A DNA stretch of 64,000 bases, taken from the NCBI GenBank assembly GCA_024400915.1, contig JAKSLX010000002.1:1-64000 (forward strand), written 5' to 3'. The translations under genes and the position numbers were made by a program. Under the pieces are notes generated by a model that was given only the letters and a program-made list of their open reading frames with translations, was not told the DNA's origin and ran no database searches. Origin of the DNA: Treponema sp. GTDB taxonomy: Bacteria; Spirochaetota; Spirochaetia; Treponematales; Treponemataceae. Shown here in pieces: positions 9,940 to 17,528 of this stretch (the first letter of the stretch is position 1; every line of letters begins with the position of its first letter).

Positions 9940-11307
9940 TTACAATTCAACACCGTACATGTTGAATCCGCATTTTCCCTCTTCCTTTGTCTTATAGAGG
10001 GCTTTGTCTGCCATGTCAACAAGTTCTTTATTGTATCCAGAATTTGACTGGGCTGCTCCAACACTTAAAGAAACTTTTCCGTATTCATTTAGCTTTAGAA
10101 GCCTTTCGTTGATTTCATTGATTTTTCTTCTGACAGTAGAATTAGCATCACTTGTAAATTCTGTAAGCAGAACTGCAAATTCATCTCCGCCTATGCGTGC
10201 TACAAAATCAGATGTTCGGAATGTGTCGGTAAGTTCATGTGAAATAATTTTGAGAACATTGTCACCGGCAATATGTCCATAGGTATCATTTACTGATTTA
10301 AAGTTGTCCACATCGATTAGAAGAAAGGCAACGTTCTGTGTTTCGCCACTGAAATCATTGCATATTTCAGTGAAGGCGCGTCTGTTGAAAAGTCCTGTAA
10401 GCGGATCTGTATCGGCGTGGCGTTTGAGTTTCCTTTCATTCGCAGCCTTGATGTCAAAGAACTTGTTGTAGGTTTTGGCAAGGCACCTCAATTCAAAGGA
10501 ACCTGTTTCAATCAGTTTGCTGTCTGATTCAATTGAAGTCATGTAGCTGTTGATTGGTGAAATGATGAATATGATGTTGATTATGAATACGATTACCAGA
10601 AGGATGAATACTAAAACTAGAGTTACGCTCTGCCAGAGAATTTTTTCTCGAAGTTCATCAAAATTTTCGTTTACTTCAGTTTCATTTGTTGCTTCTATCG
10701 AGTTGATGAGAATTGAACAGTTTTCATTAATTCTTGATTTGCACACCAGGTAGCTGCTGTTAAAAAGAAGCTTTACAGCCTTGTCTTTCATTTCAAGCTT
10801 TGGAAGTTTTTTGTCAATGTCTTTAACTTCTGTCTTGATTATTTCCTCCGGAAGATCATCCATGTCATACTGACCGGAAAGAATTATGAGTTTCATTGCA
10901 TAAACTTCAATTTCTGAAAGGCTTTCTGATTGAGCGAATGCCGTCTGAAGTTTTTTGAATTCAATTTCATCGTAGGAAAATATTTTCTCAAGTTCCTGAA
11001 GGGCTTCGTTTCTTTTTTTTGTTTCGTTCTTTTCTGTAAAATAATTCTTAAGGTATTGAAGTTCTCCTGTTACTGCAAAAAGACGAGACTGGTCCGTAAG
11101 GAAGTCTGAAGTTTCCATCATTTTGAGGGAGCAGTTTCTGAATACGGAAGCCTTCGTGAGGGAATCCTTGAAATGCTTTAGCCTTGATGCTGAAAGAATT
11201 GCAAAAGTCAGGAGTATGGCAAATACGGTTGAAGATACGACTATCATTACAAGGTTAAGATCCCTTGCCTTAAAGTGTTCTTTTTTTATCTTATTTTTTA
11301 TTCCCAT
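9940..11307 (-). CDS. Membrane diguanylate cyclase with periplasmic sensor
   Basis: 455 residues. Transmembrane helices at about 19-40 and 228-250 bracket a mostly helical periplasmic domain of roughly 185 residues (41-227). A linker leads to a GGDEF domain (DPLTGLFNRRAF at 301-312, RIGGDEF with GGDEF at 373-377). RTSD at 364-367 is a canonical RxxD product-inhibition site five residues before GGDEF. It is therefore predicted to be an active, feedback-inhibited cyclase. It starts 9 bp after the DctP-like lipoprotein gene, which suggests that lipoprotein supplies the periplasmic signal. Ribosome site AGGATC. Confidence 0.9.
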   Translation of the reverse strand: MGIKNKIKKEHFKARDLNLVMIVVSSTVFAILLTFAILSASRLKHFKDSLTKASVFRNCSLKMMETSDFLTDQSRLFAVTGELQYLKNYFTEKNETKKRNEALQELEKIFSYDEIEFKKLQTAFAQSESLSEIEVYAMKLIILSGQYDMDDLPEEIIKTEVKDIDKKLPKLEMKDKAVKLLFNSSYLVCKSRINENCSILINSIEATNETEVNENFDELREKILWQSVTLVLVFILLVIVFIINIIFIISPINSYMTSIESDSKLIETGSFELRCLAKTYNKFFDIKAANERKLKRHADTDPLTGLFNRRAFTEICNDFSGETQNVAFLLIDVDNFKSVNDTYGHIAGDNVLKIISHELTDTFRTSDFVARIGGDEFAVLLTEFTSDANSTVRRKINEINERLLKLNEYGKVSLSVGAAQSNSGYNKELVDMADKALYKTKEEGKCGFNMYGVEL

Positions 11308-11316
11308 CGTAAGATC

Positions 11317-12300
11317 CTAGTCAGCCATTTCAGTGATATGTTCGAACAGATATGTGTTCTTTATGGCCTGTTTTCGAATTGTTTCTGAGCATGCATTTTT
11401 CCATGGAGTCTTGTCCTTAACTTCCACGATATTGACGCCAGTTGATTTAAGGGAATCTATTACTATGTTTTCCCTTTTTTCACATGTTTCCCTGCAATAG
11501 GCGGAGGCATTTTCCCCAGCCTTAAGAAAAGCAATTTGCTGCGATTTTGTTAGTTCTTCCCAAGCCTTGTTTGTAATTACAACTTCGATGACACCGATAG
11601 TGTGTCCGTCAAGGATTACATTGGGTGCTGCAGAATCAAAAAAATTTGATCTGTAATTGACTATAGGCTGTTCTGCAGTATCGATGGTTTCAACAAGCAG
11701 CTCCTTCAATACGTCGTAGAAAGGAATATGAATGGCTTTGGATCCAAAATCGTTTATTATTTCGGTAAGGATAGGGTCGGTAGTTGTCCTTATTTTCCTT
11801 CCTGAAAGATCTCCAATATCTTTGAGTGGATGTGTAGAAAAGAAATGCCTGAAGCCTTCTTCTGCAAGGAAGATACCTTTTAGTCCGTCTGGTCTTGAAC
11901 TGAATTCGTCGAGAATTTCTGACGCTAAGTCTGATTTTGCAAATTTCCAGAAATGGTCTCTGTCGTTGAACAAGTATGGAATTGTTAGTACTGCTGCCTT
12001 TTGTGATCCGATGGTAGTAAGTGTGAACAGGGAGATTCTTGCAAGGTCGATTTTTTTTGTAGTCATCATTTCATTTATAACTGCACTTTCATCTCCAAGA
12101 ATTGAAGAGGAATTCACCTCTATTGTTATTTCTCCGTTGGTAAGGCGTTTTACTTCGTTTGCAAAAAATTGATCCATCTGGGCAACCACAGAATCTGGAG
12201 GGTTTACTTCTGCAAGTACAAGGGTTTTCCTGACTTTTGTGCAGCCGGATAGCAATGTAATCGTGAGGAAAATTGCCGATAACCTTGTAAAAAAACTCAT
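11317..12300 (-). CDS. DctP-type (TRAP family) solute-binding lipoprotein
   Basis: 327 residues. A lipoprotein signal ends 'TLLSGC' (Cys20), so it should be anchored in the periplasm. The body matches the TRAP-transporter solute-binding family: 'LGDESAVINEMMTTKKIDLARIS', 'SDLSGRKIRTT'-like 'IGDLSGRKIRTTTDP' and a conserved Arg that normally salt-bridges a carboxylate ligand. The transporter membrane subunits DctQ and DctM are not encoded nearby. Its position directly before a diguanylate cyclase suggests sensing rather than transport (inference). The ligand is unknown. Confidence 0.82.
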   Translation of the reverse strand: MSFFTRLSAIFLTITLLSGCTKVRKTLVLAEVNPPDSVVAQMDQFFANEVKRLTNGEITIEVNSSSILGDESAVINEMMTTKKIDLARISLFTLTTIGSQKAAVLTIPYLFNDRDHFWKFAKSDLASEILDEFSSRPDGLKGIFLAEEGFRHFFSTHPLKDIGDLSGRKIRTTTDPILTEIINDFGSKAIHIPFYDVLKELLVETIDTAEQPIVNYRSNFFDSAAPNVILDGHTIGVIEVVITNKAWEELTKSQQIAFLKAGENASAYCRETCEKRENIVIDSLKSTGVNIVEVKDKTPWKNACSETIRKQAIKNTYLFEHITEMAD

Positions 12301-12317
12301 CTAACCCTTTCCTTAAA

Positions 12318-13220
12318 TTAAAAATTGCTTCCAGGGATTGTTGCAAATGGGTTTATTGACGTCTTTGTCTTTGTTTTTGTTGCAAGGTTGTAGTAGTTGA
12401 GGACGGCATAATCTTCGTCATCTTTTCTTTCGCCATTTATTGAAGTAAGCATTTTTTCTTCAATGGTTTTAGAAACATAGGCACGGATTTCTTCTTTTAT
12501 CGAAGGTGCCGTTGACGGGAGCAGAAGGAGAATCCAAAGAGTTCCGTCTGGAGTCTGCTTGATTCCATAGATAACGGCTTCAACGACAACCTGTTTTGTG
12601 CCAAGACGCATTGTAACATCCTGGAGAAGGAAGTTCTTTGCAATGATCTGGTTTTCAAGCACTGGTGGACAGCGAACAGCCATGCCTACTGAACTGATGT
12701 CCAGAAGTTTGAGCTGGTGCATCTTTGAACCGTGGTTCCAGAAGAGGGAAGCGTCCTTGTCGTGTGTCAGGCTTGCACGAACATACTGTCGCTTTCCCTT
12801 TGCGTTCAGGTCGATGATGATTTTTTCAATTTGCTTTGAAACGCCTTCGATACCTTCATTAAAGTCAATTACTTCGTAAGGCAGGTGGGCAAACTTGTTG
12901 AAGATGTTTATGTCAGATGCCTTGATTCTTTCAGACATGACTATAACTTTGATTGTCTGGAGAATATCTTCGCGGTCAAAAGTTCTTACATAGTTGAACC
13001 ATCCCGAAACGGTCAACTGTGCGTCAAGATTTATGAAGAGAATTGAATCAGGGTTTTTCCTGAGGAGAGGTTTTGCTTCCCGATAGCTTTCAATGTTGTA
13101 GACTTCATATTCCTGAGCCTGGAGTTTTGAAATAATTTCTTTCTTAACAGGGTATGCAGGGTTCAGGAAGAAGATTTTTCTTCCAAAGATATCAAGTTGA
13201 GATTCGTTCTGCTCTGCCAT
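12318..13220 (-). CDS. PilZ-domain c-di-GMP receptor with receiver-like N-terminus
   Basis: 300 residues. Residues 12-135 look like a receiver-type alpha/beta domain ('RKIFFLNPAYPVKKEIISK', 'SILFINLDAQL', 'KVIVMSERIKASDI'), though the usual phosphoacceptor cluster is not obvious. The PilZ domain follows, with RxxxR at 144-148 (RQYVR) and DxSxxG at 174-179, both c-di-GMP contacts. The start at 13220 has AGGAG 7 nt upstream and is preferred to an upstream in-frame start at 13286. It is first in the cluster, 17 bp before the DctP-like gene, and is the likely output module. Confidence 0.85.
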   Translation of the reverse strand: MAEQNESQLDIFGRKIFFLNPAYPVKKEIISKLQAQEYEVYNIESYREAKPLLRKNPDSILFINLDAQLTVSGWFNYVRTFDREDILQTIKVIVMSERIKASDINIFNKFAHLPYEVIDFNEGIEGVSKQIEKIIIDLNAKGKRQYVRASLTHDKDASLFWNHGSKMHQLKLLDISSVGMAVRCPPVLENQIIAKNFLLQDVTMRLGTKQVVVEAVIYGIKQTPDGTLWILLLLPSTAPSIKEEIRAYVSKTIEEKMLTSINGERKDDEDYAVLNYYNLATKTKTKTSINPFATIPGSNF

Positions 13221-13319
13221 TTGTTTCTCCTGTAAAAAATATTTATTAAAACTTTTTGAAAATATTTTTGACCCCAAATTCCGCAAGGCTGGTGAAAGTC
13301 CTGCGGAATGCTATTATGA

Positions 13320-14768
13320 TTAGAAATCAGCAAGTTTCGGTGCGCGTGGGTATGGGATTACATCCCTGATGTTTTCCATACCTGTTACGTAGCGGATGAG
13401 ACGTTCAAATCCCATGCCGAAACCTGAGTGTGGTACTGTTCCGAACTTGCGGAGGTTAAGGTACCAGTCATAGATGCTTTCATCCATTCCGCGGTCCCTG
13501 ATTGCCTTGAGAAGCTTTCCGTAATCTTCTTCGCGTTCAGATCCGCCGTTAAGTTCTCCGATGCCAGGAACAAGAACGTCAACAGCCTTAACTGTCTTTC
13601 CGTCTTCGTTCAGCTTCATGTAGAACGATTTGATTTCCTTTGGATAGTTGTAAACCATTACAGGACACTTGAAAATCTGTTCTGTAAGGAATCTTTCGTG
13701 TTCTGTTGCAATGTCGCAGCCCCAGTATGGCTTGAATTCAAATTTGTCTGCGTGCTTTTCAAGTTCAGCAATTGCATCTGTGTATGAGATGCGAACGAAC
13801 TTGCTGTTTACAACGCTTTCAAGCTGTGCAATGAGCCCAGGCTGAATTCTCTTGTCGAAGAATTCAAGGTCGTCGCGGCATTTTGTAAGGGCCCAATTGA
13901 GGAGGTACTTAACGAAGTCTTCCTGAAGGTCCATGTCGTCTTCAAGATCAAAGAAAGCCATTTCAGGTTCAATCATCCAGAATTCAGCAAGGTGACGAGG
14001 TGTGTTTGAATTTTCTGCACGGAATGTTGGTCCGAATGTGTATACGCGGCTCAATGCTGTTGCAAGGGTTTCTGCTTCAAGCTGACCTGAAACTGTAAGG
14101 GATGCCTTCTTTCCAAAGAAGTCCTTTCCGTAGTCTACGATCTTGTGAGCATCTTCAATCTTCATTCCGCCCTGTCCGGCCTTTACTCCGAGTTCTGCAA
14201 TCTTTTCAAGGCTGAGTGTTGTTACCTGGAACATTTCTCCTGCACCTTCGCAGTCAGAACAAGTGATTTCTGGAGCGTTGATGTACTGGAATCCCCTTTC
14301 CTGAAAGAAAGAATGAACTGCAAATGCCATCTGGTTTCGTACACGGAAAACAGCACCGAATGTGTTTGTGCGTGCGCGGAGATATGCGTTTTCACGGAGG
14401 TATTCCATGGACATCTTGTTCTTCTGGAGTGGATATTCTTCAGGGTTGCATTCGCCAAGAACTGTAAGCTTCATGAGTGTGACTTCAACAGCCTGTCCTG
14501 AAGCAGGGGAAGGAATGATGACTCCTTCTGCCTTGATTGAAGTTCCTGTATTTATTCTTTTGAGTTCATTTTCAATATTATTTGCATCTGCGCCCTGTGG
14601 ATTAGAGCGGTCGAATGTAAGCTGAATGTTTGCAAAGCAGCTTCCGTCGTTAACCTGAATGAAAACGAGGTTCTTTGAATCACGTTTTGTTCTTACCCAT
14701 CCGCATACTGTTACAGTGCGTCCATCTGGAGCGGATGTCAATAAATCTTTAATAAGTGTAGGTTTCAT
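13320..14768 (-). CDS. asnS: Asparaginyl-tRNA synthetase
   Basis: A class-II aminoacyl-tRNA synthetase of about 482 residues that charges tRNA-Asn. It has the N-terminal OB-fold ('VCGWVRTKRDSKNLVFIQVNDGS'), motif 2 ('FRAENSNTPRHLAEFWMIEPEM') and motif 3 ('GFGMGFERLIRYVTGMENIRD'). The start MKPTLIKD at 14768 is chosen; an in-frame ATG at 14795 is also possible and neither has a Shine-Dalgarno. TATAGT lies 6 nt before the chosen ATG, suggesting another leaderless start. The cognate tRNA-Asn is at 1825. Confidence 0.95.
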   Translation of the reverse strand: MKPTLIKDLLTSAPDGRTVTVCGWVRTKRDSKNLVFIQVNDGSCFANIQLTFDRSNPQGADANNIENELKRINTGTSIKAEGVIIPSPASGQAVEVTLMKLTVLGECNPEEYPLQKNKMSMEYLRENAYLRARTNTFGAVFRVRNQMAFAVHSFFQERGFQYINAPEITCSDCEGAGEMFQVTTLSLEKIAELGVKAGQGGMKIEDAHKIVDYGKDFFGKKASLTVSGQLEAETLATALSRVYTFGPTFRAENSNTPRHLAEFWMIEPEMAFFDLEDDMDLQEDFVKYLLNWALTKCRDDLEFFDKRIQPGLIAQLESVVNSKFVRISYTDAIAELEKHADKFEFKPYWGCDIATEHERFLTEQIFKCPVMVYNYPKEIKSFYMKLNEDGKTVKAVDVLVPGIGELNGGSEREEDYGKLLKAIRDRGMDESIYDWYLNLRKFGTVPHSGFGMGFERLIRYVTGMENIRDVIPYPRAPKLADF

Positions 14769-14976
14769 AATATTACTATAATAGTGAATTTCCATAATAG
14801 TGTAAATTGAATTTGGGAAGAGGGTAAAAAGAAAGTGAATTTGTTAATAAATGATGAAGTTATAAACTGGAAGTTTTGGAGTTTTTTGCAGGAAAATTAA
14901 ATTAAATTTAAGGAATGGACCTTTTATAGGTGAAAGTGAAGAGAAATTAGAGATTTTAATGTCTAAAATTATATAC

Positions 14977-15021
14977 ACTGTATGAAAAATAATACTCAAA
15001 CTGTTTAAATTTTTATACAGT
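14977..15021. promoter_or_regulatory. Candidate activator site upstream of the sigma-54 promoter
   Basis: ACTGTAT at 14977-14983 and ATACAGT at 15015-15021 form an inverted repeat about 140-180 bp upstream of the sigma-54 element, the usual range for a bacterial enhancer-binding protein. AACTGTTT lies between them. The rest of 14796-15159 is AT-rich without an evident gene. Confidence 0.3.
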
Positions 15022-15159
15022 TCAAAAAATTGCTTTTTTTCTTTAACAAATTTTTAACATTTTTAAGAAAAATTTAAGATAAAATTAATTCTATATAATA
15101 TAAGGAATTAGCTTATAAAATGTCATTTTAAGCATAAATTAAGAAAAATTTGAAAAAAT

Positions 15160-15175
15160 TGGCACGGCGTATGCT
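15160..15175 (+). promoter_or_regulatory. Sigma-54 (RpoN) promoter
   Basis: TGGCACGGCGTATGCT. GG at 15161-15162 and GC at 15173-15174 have the exact -24/-12 spacing of the consensus TGGCACG-N4-TTGCW, with one mismatch (A for T) in the -12 box. Transcription would start near 15186, leaving a leader of about 40 nt with GGAG at 15215-15218 before ATG at 15226. Confidence 0.82.
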
Positions 15176-15225
15176 AATAAATTCGCATAACATAAAGTGA
15201 AAATAACATCAATTGGAGCGATCCC

Positions 15226-16044
15226 ATGGAAAAGGACGTTATCGGAAGTTATTTGAACTCTATAAAAAAATTCAGCCTCCTTTCATCAGAAGAAGAGGTA
15301 GAGCTTTCAAAGAAAATTCAGTCAGGCGACAAGAAGGCTGTTCAGCAGCTTGTTAATTCAAATCTTCGCCTAGTCGTAAGCCTTGCAAGAAAAATGCAGG
15401 CATCACCATCAATTATCATGGATTTAATTCAGGAAGGAAATATGGGCCTTATGGTCGCTGCTGAGAAATTCAGCTCTGACTTTAAGACACGCTTTTCTAC
15501 TTATGCCTACCCATGGATCGCACAGTACATGTTGCGCTACATGAACAGCAGGACTTCATTCATTGCTTTGCCAAACCGCAAGGAAATGATGATCCGCAAG
15601 ATTCAGAAGGCACAGGCTTATTTCTTCCAGCAGAATGGAAGGGAAGCAACTGTTCCGGAACTTGCCCTTACAACTGGCATTCCTGAAGATAAAATTGTCG
15701 AGTATTTGAACTATTCATATACCGTTGCATCATTGGATGTCGAAGTGAGTGATGAGGGAAATTCTGTTTCCCTTGGTGATCTTCTTCCTGATATGACATA
15801 TTCCCCAGAGGAAATGTTGCTTAAGGAAGAGGAGAAGGAGACTGTAAAGTCTCTTATGGATTCTTTGCCAGGCAAAGAACGCTGTGTTTTGTGGTACCGT
15901 TATAACTTTGATGGCGAACTACATGCCAAGACATTACGCGAAGTCTCTAAGATTGTCGGCGTAAGTCCTGAGGCTGTTCGTCAGACAGAAATTCGTGCTG
16001 TAAAACACATGAAAGCTGCAGTGGAAAAAATCCGCGCTGTGTAA
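15226..16044 (+). CDS. Alternative sigma-70-family RNA polymerase sigma factor
   Basis: 272 residues. Region 1.2 starts the protein ('DVIGSYLNSIKKFSLLSSEEE'), region 2 includes 'DLIQEGNMGLMVAAEKF' and the promoter-melting segment 'FSTYAYPWIAQYMLRYM', region 3 follows, and region 4 has 'TLREVSKIVGVSPEAVRQTE' as the -35-binding helix-turn-helix. It lacks the long region 1.1 of RpoD, so it is an RpoS/RpoH-size alternative factor; which stress regulon it serves cannot be read from sequence. It is preceded by a sigma-54 promoter, and GGAG is 7 nt before ATG. It ends in a terminator, so it is monocistronic. Confidence 0.9.
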   Translation: MEKDVIGSYLNSIKKFSLLSSEEEVELSKKIQSGDKKAVQQLVNSNLRLVVSLARKMQASPSIIMDLIQEGNMGLMVAAEKFSSDFKTRFSTYAYPWIAQYMLRYMNSRTSFIALPNRKEMMIRKIQKAQAYFFQQNGREATVPELALTTGIPEDKIVEYLNYSYTVASLDVEVSDEGNSVSLGDLLPDMTYSPEEMLLKEEEKETVKSLMDSLPGKERCVLWYRYNFDGELHAKTLREVSKIVGVSPEAVRQTEIRAVKHMKAAVEKIRAV

Positions 16045-16155
16045 GTTTTTGAAAAAGGCTTGCCTTATGAATGTAAGTGCAGTCTTGTTTTCAAGGACCG
16101 GGTAAATACTTAGCCTCTAAAAAATTATTTATCAGTAAGGGCCCAGGCAGTTTTC

Positions 16156-16193
16156 GGGGACGAATGAGATTTTCATTCGCCCCCTATTTTTTT
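16156..16193 (+). terminator. Terminator of the sigma factor transcript
   Basis: Stem GGGG-A-CGAATGA with TCATTCG-CCCC, followed by TATTTTTTT. It lies about 110 bp after the sigma gene; 16045-16155 shows no gene. Confidence 0.8.
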
Positions 16194-16230
16194 CTATGAA
16201 AATTTCGAGAATTGTTTTACTATAGATACT

Positions 16231-17124
16231 ATGGAAATGGTTTTGATGGGTACAGGAACAAGTCACGGGGTTCCTGTAATTGGATGTGATTGCAAGGTAT
16301 GCCGTTCTGCGGATCCTAAAGACAACAGGCTCAGGTGCAGTGCCTTTCTGCGGGAACCTGCTAATATTCTTATTGATGTAGGACCTGAATTCCGAATCCA
16401 GGCCCTGAAGTACAAGGTCGATAATGTGGATGCACTTCTTCTTACCCATTCCCACGCAGATCACCTTCACGGCATAGATGACCTCAGGATATTCAGTCAT
16501 TCCAGGGCCTTTGATCCTCACAATCGCGGTGGTGATGAAACTGAAGGTAAAGGACTTCCCGTATATTCCCATAAATCCGTTATCGAAGATATAAAGTATA
16601 GATTTGACTACATATTCAGGGAAGTAAAGCAGGGTGGTGGAAAACCAAAGATAAATGCCGTTGCCGCCGACGATTTTAATGAATCAAATCCCATCAAAAT
16701 CAAAGGACTTGAAATTCTTCCTGTTCCAATAAAGCACGGTTATCTTGATGATTCTGGCTGGATCATTAGGGAATTGAAAGATGACGGATACAAAAGCATA
16801 GTTTATCTTACGGACCTGAATCATTTTCCGGAATCTTCCTATGACAGGGTAGAGACTTTTGCAGGAAAAATTGAACATCTTGTAATCGACGGTCTGAGGG
16901 TTCTTCCTCATTCAACCCATTTTTCTTTTGAACAGGCTCTTGAAGTTGCTGAAAAGCTTAATCCAAAGAATGTATATCTTACTCATGTTACCCACAACCT
17001 CTTCCATTGGCAGGTTCAGGAATATGTTGATGCAATTCTTTGCCGCTATCCTAACCTTGAATTGGCAAGGGAAAAAGGCGGTTATGTAGGGCCTGCATTT
17101 GACGGTTTGGAACTGTCGTGTTAG
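16231..17124 (+). CDS. MBL-fold metallohydrolase (PhnP-like)
   Basis: 297 residues of the metallo-beta-lactamase superfamily. The metal motif HSHADHLHG is in 'LLLTHSHADHLHGIDDLR', with later ligands in 'VYLTDLNHF' and 'NVYLTHVTHNLFHW'. The start 'GTGTSHGVPVIGCDCKVC' is characteristic of the PhnP/YycJ-like phosphodiesterase group, where PhnP opens cyclic ribose phosphates. No phosphonate genes are nearby, so the substrate is unknown. A TATAGA element lies 4 nt before ATG with no Shine-Dalgarno. It converges on rpmB. Confidence 0.82.
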   Translation: MEMVLMGTGTSHGVPVIGCDCKVCRSADPKDNRLRCSAFLREPANILIDVGPEFRIQALKYKVDNVDALLLTHSHADHLHGIDDLRIFSHSRAFDPHNRGGDETEGKGLPVYSHKSVIEDIKYRFDYIFREVKQGGGKPKINAVAADDFNESNPIKIKGLEILPVPIKHGYLDDSGWIIRELKDDGYKSIVYLTDLNHFPESSYDRVETFAGKIEHLVIDGLRVLPHSTHFSFEQALEVAEKLNPKNVYLTHVTHNLFHWQVQEYVDAILCRYPNLELAREKGGYVGPAFDGLELSC

Positions 17125-17141
17125 GTTTCTTGAAGTGATTT

Positions 17142-17173
17142 AAAATAAAAAATCCCGCCTGTGATAGACGGGA
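17142..17173 (-). terminator. Terminator of rpmB
   Basis: Read on the minus strand: TCCCGTC/GGCGGGA stem followed by a T-rich tract. It sits between the convergent MBL hydrolase and rpmB genes. Confidence 0.8.
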
Positions 17174-17199
17174 CTAATTTCTAGCATAACAACCTGAAA

Positions 17200-17430
17200 T
17201 TATTCAGCCTTTGGTGCGCCTGCGTTTGCTGGAACTACATTAATCTTCTTTGTAATCCAACCTGAGCGGAGACACTGTGTACAGATCTTGAGAGTCATTG
17301 TCTGACCTTCGATTTCTGTCTTGATCTTGAGAAGATTTGGCTTCCACTGGCGGCGTGTGTGGTTGTATGACTTAGATACTTTGTTTCCGTGTACTGGGTG
17401 CTTTCCACAAACATCACATGTTCTTGACAT
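17200..17430 (-). CDS. rpmB: 50S ribosomal protein L28
   Basis: 76 residues. L28 binds 23S rRNA in the large subunit. It begins 'MSRTCDVCGKHPVHGNKVSK', with the conserved 'TRRQWKPNL' and a second Cys pair 'ICTQCLRSG'. The two CxxC pairs make this the zinc-binding (C+) form of L28. An AGGTAGG ribosome site precedes ATG. It is monocistronic with its own terminator. Confidence 0.95.
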   Translation of the reverse strand: MSRTCDVCGKHPVHGNKVSKSYNHTRRQWKPNLLKIKTEIEGQTMTLKICTQCLRSGWITKKINVVPANAGAPKAE

Positions 17431-17528
17431 AATATTACCTACCTAAAAATAATTTCAATTACAAGTTCAAAGATGATATACAATATGAGCGATATTGTCA
17501 ATTGCGAAGGCACATTCCTTTGCATGTA

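Noticed and set aside
9903..10064. 54-residue N-terminal extension of guaA
   Set aside because: It overlaps the upstream cyclase gene end, has no homology to GuaA, and a Shine-Dalgarno-supported ATG exists at 9902.
16132..16572. Minus-strand open frame overlapping the MBL hydrolase start
   Set aside because: It overlaps a terminator hairpin and a clearly better plus-strand gene.
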